A stretch of 64,000 nucleotides of DNA. Source: Lolium rigidum. Lineage: Eukaryota; Streptophyta; Magnoliopsida; Poales; Poaceae. The DNA lies in contig NC_061508.1 of NCBI RefSeq assembly GCF_022539505.1, positions 263,010,736 to 263,074,735 on the forward strand. Reading direction: 5' to 3'. The notes beneath the pieces were generated by a model. That model was not told the DNA's origin, did not search any database, and saw only the letters and a program-made list of their open reading frames with translations. Position numbers and translations under genes: made by a program. Below are positions 45,673 through 58,930 of this stretch, in pieces; position 1 is the first letter of the stretch, and the number at the start of each line of letters is the position of its first letter.

Positions 45673-46778
45673 ATGGCCCCACCAACCCGCAGCGCCACCC
45701 AAGACGCCATGATGCATATGCTAGAGATGATGATGGCCGACCGCGAAGCCGAGAGAGTTGAACGGCAAGCCAACATTGCTGCACTACAGCTGATTGCTCA
45801 GAACAACAACGGCCATGGAAATCACGACCACCCTGGGTCAAAACTGAAGAACTTTCAGAACACCAACCCACCTATTTTCAGCAAGACCGAAGAGCCCCTT
45901 GATGCTGATGACTGGCTCCAGATAATGGAGAACAATCTCGAGGTTGCGCAAGTTGAAGCCACAGAGAAAGTACTCTTCGCCACCCACTACCTGTCAGGAC
46001 CTGCAAGAGCCTGGTGGACAAGCGCCCGCGCAATGAATGTGGGACAGATGATGACCTGGGAAGACTTCAAGCTGAAATTTAGCAAGTACCATGTGCCCCA
46101 AGGACTGATCAAGATGATGAGAGACGAGTTCCGCGAACTCAAGCAAGGCAAAATGTCCGTGGTAGAATACCGCGATAGGTTCCTTACTCTGTCAAGGTAC
46201 GCCCCGGACGAAACCGACACCAATGAGAAGCGGAAGGAAAGATTTCTGAACGGACTCCACGATGAGATGCAGACTGCTTGGTCAACATTCCCTTTGCTGA
46301 CGTAGAAGCCCTGGTGGACTCCGCCATCCAGATGGAAGGGAAGCTTCATCAAGCCAACGAGAATCGCAAACGCCGAATGATGAATCAGCATGGGTCCAAC
46401 AACGCCCAGAAGTACCGCAACAACTCATCTGGAGGATTTGCCCCAAGATACAACAAGCCCCCTGCTCAGATATACCGCCCAAGCAACAACAACAACAACC
46501 ACAACACCAACAGCAACAATAACAACGGCAACCGCACCAACAACAACAACAACCCCAATACTGCCCAAATGACTGGAAGCAACACTGTTCCCGTCAACCC
46601 CAAGGACAAGTCCACCATCAACTGCTATGAGTGTGGAATTGTGGGTCACTACTCCAATGAGTGCCCCAAGAAGCTTGCCAAGATTGCCGCCCGGCACTGC
46701 CGCACCTGCCCGAGCAACGGCGCCGCTTCGCCGGTAGAAGAAACCAGAACAACAACAACGGCCGTTTCTACCACATGA
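45673..46778 (+). pseudogene. Gag of element D, one frameshift
   Basis: Frame one (45673-46305) starts MAPPTRSATQDAMMHMLEMM and holds a Retrotrans_gag capsid domain: LDADDWLQIMENNLEVAQ, LSGPARAWWTSARAM, WEDFKLKFSKYHVPQGLIK, KMSVVEYRDRFLTLSRYAPD. A 1-bp deletion near 46276 shifts to frame two (46278-46778), which continues VNIPFADVEALVDSAIQMEG, an Asn-rich linker and a CCHC zinc knuckle CYECGIVGHYSNEC, ending soon after. Together about 365 residues, normal for gypsy Gag without protease. No protease motif follows. Confidence 0.85.
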
Positions 46779-46898
46779 CCGCCATCTGAAGCTCGGGAAG
46801 CACCCCGGACCATGCCAAGTATGTTTTCTGTTAAATCATATCGCCCAATCTCTCTTAGGAACCTAACTTTTCTTAAAATCTCGGGACGAGATTTGTTT

Positions 46899-46912
46899 AA
46901 GGGGGAAGGGTT
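46899..46912 (+). other. Polypurine tract of D
   Basis: AAGGGGGAAGGGTT immediately before the 3' LTR. Confidence 0.8.
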
Positions 46913-49900
46913 TGTAACACCCCAAATTTCAAAACAAAGAGAAAATGAATTTCATTTTTTTTTCAAAAATGAGAACCAACAAAAACTTTTCTTACATTGG
47001 GTGCTATGCATAGTGCTCATACCTAGTATTTGTGTTTTGCCATGATGAGTATTACTATGTTTGTGTGATAAACCCTAAAACCCGAAAGTGATCAAGTGAA
47101 GATCACATACCCAATAAAAGAGAAAGAAATCTAATAAGAAAAAAAAACCTAAACCCTAACCTTCTCAAAAATAATTTGGATCTATTTTGAGAAACCAAAA
47201 TAAAAGAAAAGACATATGTGGGCATATAGCCTTAATATGTAAATCTTGAACCCTACCTTTTCTTACTTTTCTAAATAGTGGTGAACCTTTGCAAAACTTG
47301 CTAAACCCTAAAACTTCATCTCTCTTCTCATCAACCTTTGAAAAACAAAATAAAAAGAAATGATCTTAACTAAGAAAAAGGCATATGCAAGCCTATGGCT
47401 ACTTTTTGAAAAATGATGAGCTTTGCTTTGTCTACCTTGAGTATATGAATTGAAATACCTCCACACACTCAACCAAGTACTCCCCAACCAATTCAAGTGA
47501 GAAACAAAATAAATTCAAACATATGCATAGAGGCATATGTGGCACTTAGCCAAAATATCAAATCTTGACCTAGCCCCTTCCATTGCCTCAAAATGGTTTG
47601 AACCTTTTACCCAACTCAATCTAACACCAAATAAACCTCTCTTTTGTCAAAATGAAGCAAAGAAAAATAAAAGAATAAGAAGTAGGAAATCACAAAACCC
47701 TCACAAATGGCTTATACCATTTTTACAAATCTTTGACCTAGACCATTTTGGCCCTCACCATTAGTTGTAATATGATACTAAACACTTATTACAACTTTTG
47801 GAATCAAAGAAACACCATTCAAATCAAATTCAAACTCAAATTGTGACCACATGTGATTATGGTCAATTCTGCCAATTACATTCTGGTCACTACTTTGAGC
47901 CCCTCTATCTCAATCTTTTCAAAACAAACTTGCTCAAGTCTTTGCATGTCATCCAAGAGGACATCAAGGTGAACAACTTTTGTAAAGACAACCATGCCAA
48001 ATTCATCTTGGATCAAATTCTATACTCATGCAAAGTTAGGACTTTTTAATATTTGGAACAATCTCACACTTAGCTTTTTTGTCAATCTTTGAATTTGAAA
48101 ATTCCACCACCACCTCTCATTCTCTCTGATCATTTGCACTCAACTAAACACCCCATTTTCAAAATTGGTAGCCATTGGAACTCAATCAAATTTGGGCAAA
48201 AATTGATGAAATACAAAAAGGGGACAAACAACACTATTTGAAATAGTGTCCTACACCCAACCCTAATGCCCTAAACCACTCTACCCTGTCCCCTTGTCCC
48301 CTCTCCTCTCTCCACCAGCATAGCAACCCTAGGAGGGGAAGCTAGCAAGCAAGGACATGGCCAAGCCGGCCATGTCGCCACTATGCCGTGCTCCCCCTCT
48401 CCTCATTCTTCCCCAACCATGGCCAGGGCACCACAGAGCGCCACCACACCTCCCTAGACCTCCCTAGCCACGCCACTGTCGAGGAGGAGGCCGACAGCCG
48501 CCGGAACGCGCACGCCCAAGGACGGCCACGCCATGCCGATGACGTCGCCGCAGTACACGTACGGGCACCACTGGCCACGCGCCGCACGGCCACCTCGCTC
48601 ACGCCGTGGAGCTCCTCTCGATGCGTGGAGCATCACCGCACATGCACAATCCCGCCAGACACGCGCAAGATCGCGACCCCTGCCCGCCGCCGCCGGAGAC
48701 GACGACGCAATCCCGCCTCGGCCGCGCCAGTATGCGCCATCGCCCGACCATCGTACACCTCGCCGTACCACGCCATTAAGGCTCAAAGTACCGCCATGAC
48801 GTCGCCTACCTCCTGCGTCCCTTCATCGCTCCTTCGCCGCTGTGGACCGACGACCTCGCCGTTGACCTCGCCCGCGCCTCACAGCACCCCTGGCATCTAT
48901 AAAAGGAGGGCCCCTCCCACTGATTTCTTCACACCATCATCGTTGCCTCACTTCCCTCGCCCTCCTCGACCACTTCCCCTTCTCAATTCATCACCGGAGC
49001 TCCCCAATTTAACCGCTGGAACCCGCCAGTACCTCATCTCGCCGGCGTCGATTCAGGCCACTTCCAGCCTCGCCACCGGTACCAGGAGACTCCCCTTCGT
49101 CGACAGCGTCGCCTCGCACCATCGCCACCCCTCGCCGGAGTCCCTGCTCGCCGTCGACCCCCGTGCCTCGCCGCGCAAGTAAGCCTTCTCGTCGGAGGAG
49201 ACGACGATTGTGCGCCGCACGATCACGTTGTAATCCAACGGCCGTCCCTCCCCCGTACCGATTCGGGGTTAGTGAGCCGCTGATAGGCGGGTCCCGCGCT
49301 GTCAGGCAGCCCACGCGTCTGTGGACCGTGGTGGGCTGGGCAGGCTGTTAGTTTTTGAATCTGGCCCGTTAGATTTTTCCCGCTCAGCCCATTTATTCAA
49401 ATTCGAATTTCCAGATTTTGTTTAAACTCCATACTGGCCCTGTGTTTGAAATTCAATAGAATCTGTTTGGCTTGGCCAAATTTAGCAAACTTTATATGGT
49501 TGGAAAGCTACTGAAATGATCTACAAAACCCCACTGGTCCGACTTTAAAATCTTGTGTAGAATTAATGTGACAAAAATAACAAGTCAGAGACTTTTCAGT
49601 ATTCAAATAAATCTTAAAAATCAACCACTTTGAATTTTGAAGTAAATCCAATTGCTATAATTCACTTTTCACTTACACTAATTGTTTATGCAAAAATATG
49701 GTATGGTTACTTTGAATGATCATGACCTAGCTTAATTAAAGGACTATGTGGCTATTTCTAGTCAAAGATATTGTCCAAAACTATTAATAAATCACATGGG
49801 AGTTTTTCTCTCATTTAAATCTTGTCATTGAACAATTCAAAATGAGGTAAAGACTCTGGTCATTTAGGTCTCACATGATTTGTTTGATGATATTAAATCT

Positions 49901-52144
49901 CTACCATGTTGAGATTAAATTGTATGAGGTGCTACATCTCATTTAAATCATTTTCTTAAATGATAAGTATGAAGAGGTTGACTTTGGTCAACCTAGGTCA
50001 TATATTATTCATGAGAGAAATTAAATAAGATAATGAGAGGAAATTATTTTTCTTAAATAAGAAAACAACACATCTACCTACTTAATAGTAATGTGTGATG
50101 CTAGTTTAATTTGTGTAAATTATATGAGGTGTTTCACTTCATTTAAATCTTGTCCCAAGTACTTTCATATGAAGTTTGGACCCCTGGTCAAATGCTCTCA
50201 TATGAAATATTTGGAGATTTTAAATCATTTGTAGAAGTGTTAAATAGTATGAGGTATCTCTGCCTCATTCAAATCATTTTCTCAAATGATGATGATGAAT
50301 GGTTGACTTAGGACAACCTGAATTCATGAGTGATTGTTTGAGAAATTAAATCTTAAAGAAGATTCAATGAGAGGAAATTATTCCTCAAGAACTATATGGA
50401 AACTATCATTTACATATGAAATGAGAGGAAATTATTTTCCTCAAGCAAGACCACCAATGCACCAAATTGTATTAATTGTGTGAATAGAATAGTTTGTGTG
50501 AATACATGTGATTTTTAGAATAGCCAATGAATTGCTTGGTGATTGTACCCCGTATTCGTATTTTAGACGCTAGTACCGAGGAGTATCAAGAGGAGGAGGA
50601 AGTCTACTTTCAAGGAGAAGAAGACCACTTTGACCACCTCAACCACCAAGGCAAGCTATACTCGTGCAAGCTAACACCATTGCAAGCTCTATTGTTGCAA
50701 GATAATACTCTTGCAAAGTGCAAAGCTCACCATGAGCAAGGCATTACCCATTTACTTTATGTTCATGATCCTATTGCCCAGTTTTACTTTACAAGCTTTA
50801 CTTACTTTTGTTTTATCAAAGTACTTTTTGATTTATGATTCACTTGGTTAGTATGGGATTAGTACAAGAGTATCAAGGTTAGCCTAGAAGCAAAGCAAAT
50901 TACTTAGCACCCCTCATATGTAGATGCTAGTGCTAAATTAAAAGTGACTACTCTAGTTGGGAACTTGTGAAATGAAAGAACTTTGAAAACCTTGGAATGA
51001 TGAGTCATTGAAAGATTTTGAAGGTGAATATGGCTTGTGAATGACTTGGTGAATTTTACCAAAACTGATGGTTGGGTTCGGATGCGATACCATTCCAATT
51101 TTACAAGTACCCCCACATACCTGAATCTGGGTAAGGCTTAGCTGGAAATTTATGTGTCTTAGTATGGGTTCCCTCTAAAACAAGCGTCATCGGGGTTATG
51201 CCGGAGGCTGCCTCTACAACAAAAGGAATGATGTGAAATGACGTGAAATGAGGTGAATGTCCGGCCCAAGCCCTGTGCGGTTCCCGTGCTGATTGTCCGT
51301 CTTCACTCGGGAGGCCAAGCTCATGGGGAGAGGTGCCTATACTAGGGTATGTAAATGAAAGGTTAGGATTGGTAGTTCGCGTATCTGCGTACGATAAATC
51401 GGAGCCGATTACCCCGACGAACTATTGCAATTGTTGTGGCACAAGTGTACAACCTCTGCAGAGTTTAACCTATTCGAATAGCCGTGTCCGCGGTCATGGA
51501 CAGTTGGAAAGGCCATACTGTTCTGTCATCAGAATTTTTTTTAAAAAAAATATGAATGGTGACTTGTGAAGTGAACTTGAAAGGTGATTTTTGAATTTGA
51601 ATCACAACAGAGTTGTGGGAATGACACTAATGTTCCCACTTGAGTTAGTTAGCATATGAAGAGTTGTTTACAAAAATGTTTGTGAACTAAAATTGGCATT
51701 ATGCAAAATAAACTAGAGCTTAGCACCCCTTACTAGAATTGTTAGCACTTACATTAGTATTAGTTTGCGAGTACTTTAAAGTACTCACGGCTTTGTCTCT
51801 GGCTATTCAAATGGCCAGACTATGAAGAGGAGCAGAACTATCAAGAGGACGACCAGCAGGACGCCTACGAGAACTAGGGAATCTTCTGACGTCAGACGTT
51901 GGCATGTGGATTAGATAGTCCACTACTACTACTACGCTTCCGCTATGTATTTGTGATGTGTGTTGAAACAATAGTTCAACTATTATTGTAATATTGGATC
52001 ATGTGATCTATTTGTAAGACGACTATGATATGTAATGAATGATGATTTATGATATTCAACTGTTATGTCTCGCAACAACAATATTCCTGGGATTGCGATG
52101 TATGGCATAACAGGCATCCGGACTTAAAAATCCGGGTGTTGACA
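46913..52144 (+). repeat. 3' LTR of element D
   Basis: 5232 bp, nearly identical to the 5' LTR. Confidence 0.92.
48898..48905 (+). promoter_or_regulatory. TATA box, 3' LTR of D
   Basis: Copy of the 5' LTR TATAAAAG. It could drive transcription out of the element, rightwards. Confidence 0.6.
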
Positions 52145-52149
52145 TATTG

Positions 52150-52202
52150 TCATAAAACTAGCATGGAACACAAGAAATTATAGATACGTTTGGGACGTAT
52201 CA
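52150..52202 (-). mobile_element. Right (5') LTR of element C, second piece
   Basis: Last 53 bp of the LTR after D, ending GACGTATCA. The next five bases, GAGGC, are C's right target duplication. Confidence 0.9.
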
Positions 52203-53287
52203 GAGGCCATGAAAGAAGTGGTAATCGGTGGTTACGTGTTACACTCACCGAGTTTGGCCTCAAGGTAGGGGCAGCTAGGCCTAGGTGAAATCCCATGACT
52301 CACTAACATGTGGGACCACATATCTGCCGGATATCTATTGGATATCCATGGGGAAAAATCTCTACCCATGCCCGCCCCATGAGTTATCGGATATCCGTCC
52401 CATGAAATCCGTGGGCATAATCAGCCCTCCATACCCGTGCCCATTGGGTCGGATATCCGTGGATACCCGAATCCATGGATCAAATTGCCATCCTTATACC
52501 TCGATGAGGCCTTCAAGAAGGAGCATGGCACCAGCAGCGGCGTCCTCGTCGTGGTTGCCCAAAGGTTTCCCCCGGTACCATCGCCAGCACCACCCACATG
52601 CCTATCACCTAGATCCGGCGGGGTACGAACAAGACTAGAAAGGGAACAACTTCCTCTTCAGCTATGGCAGCGGGGCAGGCAGAGACTTATATGCCGCGAC
52701 CCACAACCTCCGCCGCCTTTTCGTCCGCGTGGCCAAGAACAATGGTCAGCTCGAAACCACGGTCGCCGCCCACCATTGGGTCGGCGCCGTCCACACCACC
52801 TAGGGCCGCCGTTCTAGCTTCCAGAGCCCCCACCAAAGAGACTGCCGGCGGGGGGAGCCCACCGAGCAACCGACATGGCCACGGCGACCCCGCGCCGAGT
52901 TCCTCCACCGATTACCTGTGCGAGGAGCTGAGGTTGTAGATCCCCGCCGCCCTCTTCACCTGCGCCGCGGCCTTTGACCAGCAGCGCCTCTGGGGGCGGC
53001 GAGGGGATGGGCCGGCGGCGGAGGGGATTAGAGCTTGTGCTATTGAAAAGTTAAGTTAAAAATTATGTGATAAATTTGGAACACTAATATTATATGTGTA
53101 TTTTTCTCTTTTCCCAATCCCAAATGCATGTACCCTCTCTTTCCTCTCTCTCCCACGCATGTGAAAAATACCGATGCATGCAATAATTAAGGAGATTGGG
53201 TAATTGATCTTCTTGATTTTAATGAATTTGGGCCTTCGATCTTATAACTTCTAAGTATGCCACAAAGTTTCGGCACCAAACTTATTA
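52203..53287. other. Unclassified: GGATATCC-rich part and decayed coding-like part
   Basis: 52320-52470 holds four GGATATC(C) palindromes and alternating GGGTATCC-type motifs, reminiscent of hAT-type transposon ends; no boundaries found. 52500-52940 has GC-rich coding-like frames broken by stops (for example SYGSGAGRDLYAATHNLRRL) which I do not recognise; perhaps a gene fragment. The rest is AT-rich without features. Confidence 0.35.
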
Positions 53288-55032
53288 CTCCATCCTGCCT
53301 ATTTTATAGTATTGTGCATAATTTTTCGTGCAAGTTGAATTGTGCAAACTTTGACAAAAAATATAGATAATAATACAAAGATCTACCATGTCAAATGCAT
53401 ATAATATAAAAATATATTTCATAACAATTCTAAAAATATTACTCCCTCCGACCCGAAAAACTAGGCGGGTGGGTAATTTTACGAAAATGCCCCCGTAGTT
53501 TTTCACCTGAAGAAATCAGTTCGTCAACGCCCCATCCCGTCCGCCTCCCATTCCCCATTTCACCCGCCGCCGGCGCCATGCCGTCTCCGGTTGATTCCGC
53601 CCACCACCTTCGCCGCGCGACCACAGCCCAGAGCTACCGCATCCTTCCCTGTAGATCCCATGGCCTGGAAGCTTGGCTACGCAGCCCCTCCACAAACCCT
53701 AGTCGATGCTCAGTCAAGGCTCTGTTTTTCGATCCAATTTCGATTCTTTTGGACGGCGGCTACACAAATCCTCGACAGCCTCGACCGACTGGTCTTCGCC
53801 GGCGCCGTCGTCCAGCTCACCGAAGGAGGAGGGTCTGTCGGTCGCCGCGCTCGTGGCCGACAGCTACGTGTTTTGTCGGCGTCGGCAACCGGAGGGGCGT
53901 CCCACAAACGGGCGGGGATTCTTGGATGTGACAGGCCGAGGGAGCGAGCTTTCCTGATCAGAGCCGAAGCAGAGCAGGCCGCGAAAGGCGCCGTCTCTCC
54001 TTGTATAGGCTGCTGCGGCGGACGGCGGAAGCAGGCAGCATGCCAGCCAGCACCGGCGGCACGGGAAGAATCAATCAATCGACCGTCTTCTCCGCCCATG
54101 CTCCCCACTTCCTCTTCACGGGAAGCCTGCCACGGAGGAGCCGGGGTGTTCGCCTTGTCTGCCTCACGGGATTCATTTACCGGGCTTCCCTCAACAGGTG
54201 AGCACACGTCTTCTCCTCTTCCTCTGCTTCTTCTCCCAAGCAGAAGCCGGATTAAAGATTGAGCTGTGACCTGTGAGGAACTCCTCTCTTACTTCCTCCA
54301 TCCATCTCTGTTTTTCTCTCTTCCTCCCTCCCCTGCAGTTCAGCTGGGAAGTTGGTTGACCACTGGTTAGTTGCCTAGCTAGCTCTAGTTGTTAGAGATA
54401 CTAACAACGCACATTTGTACCCATTGCTCCTCGTGCTACTATGCTTTGCCCCTCAGTGGCAAGTATGAACAAAATAAGTTCTACTCGAGATTCCCTTTCA
54501 GTTCCAACCCAGTCGTTTACATTTGTTCATATGCACTTGTGGGTTGGAATAGGATAGCTCCACTTGCCCGCTTTGACCGCGTTTGGATCTGCTCATTGAA
54601 TACACAGATTACTTCTTATTGGTTCAAGTTTCAGACTCATGGGGGCAAAGATGGACTAGCGTGGTCAATAGAACATTGGTAAACATGAAAATTGACTTAT
54701 TTTTAAATTCGTGGCACATGCTATTACTGGGAGGATACACCAAATTTATGGTTCAGTTGCTGTAGGCTACACGCTTGAGTTCAATGTATAGGTCAAATAA
54801 CCAAAACTGAGCAAACCTGAAAACTAGGTACAGTACTCAATTGCTTCCAACCTTTTCTGATAAGCTGATGTCACTGCCGATTTATTTTTACATTCAGATA
54901 TAGTATGGGCAATATGAGTAACTCTACCTGTTGGGTTTGCATCTGGCACTATCTGATTTATCAGTACATATTCAGATAAACTATGGATACATGATAACTC
55001 TTATCGATTCTCCTTGTATTTCTTGCTTGCTT

Positions 55033-55203
55033 GATAAACTCTGGATACATGATAACTCTGATAAACTATGGATACATGATAAACTATGGATACCTATTTT
55101 CTATTGCTTGCTTGCTTGATAAACTTTGGATACATGATAACTCTGATAAACTATGGATACATGATAAACTATGGATACCTATTTTCTATTGCTTGCTTGC
55201 TTG
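55033..55203. repeat. Tandem repeat, period 85 bp, in mariner
   Basis: Two 85-bp units made largely of GATAAACTATGGATACATGA sub-repeats, with GCTTGCTTGCTTGATA at each border. Confidence 0.85.
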
Positions 55204-55356
55204 ATACTACTCTGTGTGATAGTCCAGTACTAGTTGATACCTTGCAAGTATCATCAGTTGAAAGCTAGAAGAAGACCTTCAAATAGCGCAAAAATGTTGA
55301 ACTGTATTTGCCTCAATGTTGAACAAATTGCTGTTTAGGATGCCATGGTGTTTGTT

Positions 55357-55593
55357 TTATGCCTTCCTTGGCCTCTTGTTTGCTCTAGTATCTTCTATTA
55401 TCGGTTGTTTTCTTGTTTTGGTCACCTTCTTCTCCTCAGGCTTCCCTTCTATTATTGGTTGTTTTCCCTTCCGCTTCTCCTCCTCGGGCTTCTCTTCTTG
55501 TATTGCAACTTCAAATTCGCTTACTTGTCTTTCTCGGATGAGATCAAGTTTTTTCTGTAAATAGTAAACATAAATTCTGTCAGTAAGATGCAT
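55357..55593 (-). CDS. Lys/Glu-rich ORF downstream of mariner transposase
   Basis: A 78-codon frame with a charged, coiled-coil-like segment (KLDLIRERQVSEFEVAIQEE) and two KQPIIE repeats in a Lys-rich tail. It lies 120 bp past the end of the transposase frame on the same strand and may be a 3' exon or a spurious frame. No known domain. Confidence 0.25.
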   Translation of the reverse strand: MHLTDRIYVYYLQKKLDLIRERQVSEFEVAIQEEKPEEEKRKGKQPIIEGKPEEKKVTKTRKQPIIEDTRANKRPRKA

Positions 55594-55712
55594 CAGTTTA
55601 GACCTATCTTAAAATAGAAATTACAAGCAATAAGACATGGACATACAATCTTGACTCATCGCTTTGGACGGAGAATGCTTGATGGGTCCTCCAACCATGT
55701 GCCATATTCTTT

Positions 55713-57315
55713 TCATGTGATAACTAGGTCATCATCCACAATTAATTGGGATCTTCCTTTTATCTTTGATGCTTTCTTTGCTTGTGTAGCCTTGATCTCT
55801 TCCTCCTTTAGTTGCATCTCATATTCCTCTATCAACTTTAAGATTTCTTCATATAGTTCGCTATCAACCTCTAGTGTGTCAGGCAAGTTTCCCTCCTTTA
55901 TCAGTTTGTCCTTGCCCATGTGAATTAGCTTGTATGTATTTCCACCCTAGTTTTTCATAATTTGCACAAGGACAGACTGCAAGGTGACATACACTTTGGC
56001 AAGTTTATTCACGTCATATGCATCGTAAGCTTGTTCTACTGATTCTATCAGTTCTTTGAGAGTATTAGGTGCACTCTCAAATGCTAAGGATTGAATTGAA
56101 CTGAAGAAGCAGAGATCCAGAACATTCACATCCGAGGAGTTAGGAGGTTGAAAAGTCAACCTAATATCCAATCCTGAAGCTTTTACGGCGGCTTGAAAAA
56201 ATAGGATCATCAGGCGGAATATGTGTTCTTGCATTGTCCTGTTGTATCCATATGGTTCCCACGTCTCCATCGTTGGGCCATACTTCAACAATTGCTGGAA
56301 TTACCTTCTCACAGAGGTATTCCCGCATCACGTCTCTAGTAACATTGAGATTCTTTAGCATCAAATCACCTTTTGTCTGATACTTTGAGTTGTACTTGGC
56401 CACATCCTCTATGACAAAAGCCCAAGTTCCGACCTTTCCGTCAAATGTCATATTACCTTGTGCATCAAATCTTGGTCTTGCAACCAGAGTTAGGAACATC
56501 ACCTTACCGATGTTGTTATGGTTACGGATAGTGCGAACTGGATCCGGTTGTTCTGGAGTTAGGTACTATGTTCGATTACGCTTTTTCATATCAAACCATT
56601 TTTCATCCATATGCATTATGTTCCCCATCATTTTGAAGATAAGCTTTGCATCTGTTATTGATGGTTCATCTATCATTGAGATGCAATATAGAAGTCTTCT
56701 GAGTCTGTTTTCCAAAGATAGATATGGCTTTAGACTATTAGTATGGCGCCTTAAATCGCCCCATGCCAACCGTCTTTGTAGTGTTGAGAAAGGGACACCA
56801 AGGGACCTTGCCAGTGCCCTCAGTGTACCCCTTTGGTTCAATGGAACTTGAGGAACCCTTTCATCCAGATTAAGCTCTCTCCTCTTTCTTCCACACATCT
56901 TCCGATTATTGGAGAAATCAACCACTTCATTCCTGGCCTCTTGATCCATTGCCTTCTTCCATGTCTTCTGGACTGACCGAAGACTTATTCTCAAGAGTTG
57001 AGCCACATTTTCTTTATCTGCCTTCACAACAGGTCTATCTTTGCCTAAAGCTTTCAATGCAATATATGAGGCAAATTTGCTTCTCTCTGGCACATCCTTA
57101 CGACGCCGCTGCAAATTACGTTCTTCTTGTTCTTGTTCTTGTTCTGGATTCTGTTCTAGCTCCGCAGCTTGTTCTTTTTCGTCTGGAATGTGACCTGGCT
57201 AAGCAGCTTGTTCTTGTTCTTGTGGAGTATGTGGACTGAAGTTCAGATCCAGAACCCTCCCTACATCATCCTCCTCTTCTGGAGAAGTTGAGTTGATATC
57301 AATGAGCAGGATCAT
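55713..57315 (-). pseudogene. Plant mariner-like (DD39D) transposase, broken
   Basis: Possible ATG at 57315 (MILLIDINSTSPEEEDDVGR), acidic/Gln-rich N-terminus, helix-turn-helix region from about 57090 (KDVPERSKFASYIALKALGK; NVAQLLRISLRSVQKTW) and LARSLGVPFSTLQRRLAWGD. Catalytic residues: D at 56605-56607 (HMDEKWF), D at 56236-56238 (IQQDNARTH), D at 56115-56117 (DVNVLDLCFF). Between the last two lie 39 codons plus one extra base, so the DD39D spacing is intact apart from a 1-bp insertion in a T run near 56200. In-frame TAG stops: 57199-57201, 56566-56568, 55947-55949. The C-terminus runs to DLVIT at 55713. Inactive as it stands; the enzyme cuts and pastes at TA. Confidence 0.88.
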
Positions 57316-58759
57316 TTTCGCCTATCATGGACCAGCTGCAGAAAAGAAATCCATGTCATTACATTTTTTGATCTGAACTTAACATATCTTGTGACAGACA
57401 GAATATATCTTGTGAGACGCTTTATTTCAGTCAGAATGTGCTAATGCAAAAAACAAAAGACTTAATCAAGGCATTACTGATGGACTCAATTACGCTGGTC
57501 AGTAAGGACAACTGATTTAGTGAACTCTTCTAACTGGGAGCGCGGCTCTCAACTAAATGACAGACAAGATGGTAAGCTTGACAATTTTTGATCTGGAGTA
57601 GTATGATATATTCAGTCATGGTAGTGTTTGTGTGATTTTGCTGCGCAATTTTCTGTTAACTAGCAAGAAGAGATTCTTGATTTGTTATTGTTTCAAAAAA
57701 CAGTGAAAAAGGAAACTAGCAGCACCAGAGGAGTACTTGAACACCAGAAACTAACATTTGACAGGCGAAGGAGGAGTCTTAACCAGCTGAGGGATGTCAG
57801 CAGCACCAACAAAATCCAAAAGATACATAACTGGAGGTTAGCAAATACTATGCCTAGGTAATTATGTGTATCAAATCTGACAAGTATGTGTGACACAGTC
57901 TGACAGTAGAGTAGAGCAGAATGCTTTCCTAACAGGAAACTACACTAACCCAGTTATCATACAGTAAACAGTTGGCTGATTTGCACCTAGCAGCTAGCAC
58001 GAAATGCAAGAAGCACAAATACACAATAGAAAAGCTGTCTCGAAAAAATACAACTCTGATCCAACGTGTTTAGCTCCTCTTGATCTGTTATTCCTTCTCC
58101 CAACGTGTTTAGTTGAATGTTTTCATTTAATTTGCAGGAATTTTCGCACCAAACAGTACTCCAGTCTCATGAAAAATATGAGTTATGGAGAAGAAGATAT
58201 TCACTGTGCAAAGCTGCATCCCGTGGCTGTCCCAGTCCCAGTCCTGCGCTTCAAGAACTGATGAACTCTCTGGCAGCTCTGGCCAGAGAAGAATTGCACC
58301 GCAAGACTAGCATGCAACACATAGCAACAAGAATAGTCTTGAATCTTGATGAAGGTACCTCACCCCACACCCTCCTAGTCCACTCAATAAACTGTGGGTC
58401 CATGCATCTAGCAAGACCAGTGGGCTCACACTATTACGCGCTTGGTTGCTAGCTCGTAAACTTGGACATGAACATGCAGGGAGGAGGAACATGTGGACAA
58501 TTTTTCATCAAGAAGAGAAGAAGCATGCATGGTGTCAAAAGTGGTCAAGAAAGGCATCCAATGATGCTTCCTAAGATGGCCTTATTCCTCCCCAAGTTAG
58601 GGCAAACCCCTCCACTGTCAATCAACAAAAGAAGATTGTGAGGCTAGGTATGATCATTGATCAGTAGTGTAGAATATGATCACTAATCAATCATGTGAAT
58701 GATGTGATGCTACCATACTCGGAAAGAGGTTCAGTCTGTTATTTTATCTGAACTGAACT

Positions 58760-58930
58760 GAACATTTCTTTTAGGGAACACAAGATGAACACAAGATGTT
58801 CGATGAGATGCCGGTACAGATGGCGCGCGGGAGCTGTTTGATGTGATGCCAGAGAAGGATGTGGTTTCCTGGACGTTATGCTGAAACACAAGATGAACAT
58901 TTCTTTTAGGGAACACAAGATGAACACAAG
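58760..58930 (+). repeat. 36-bp direct repeat flanking a PPR fragment
   Basis: 58760-58795 and 58895-58930 are identical (GAACATTTCTTTTAGGGAAC plus 16 bp). They border 58796-58894, which codes PPR-like sequence. Confidence 0.8.

Larger units (their letters stand above)
39459..52144 (+). mobile_element. Element D: complete gag-only gypsy-type retrotransposon with 5.2-kb LTRs
   Basis: 12,686 bp between perfect TATTG duplications (39454-39458 and 52145-52149). Both LTRs start TGTAACACCCC and end GGGTGTTGACA. Only 2218 bp lie between them: tRNA-Met primer site, an upstream ORF, gag, polypurine tract. No pol. The Gag type and the CGGGACGAG...GGGGGAAGG tract recall Tekay/Del-like chromoviruses (inference). 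The LTRs differ by roughly 1-2% by eye, so the insertion is young. Confidence 0.93.

Noticed and set aside
53591..54262. 223-codon ORF at the mariner's left end
   Set aside because: No domain, GC-rich leader-like sequence, no homologue recognised; the opposite strand is equally open.
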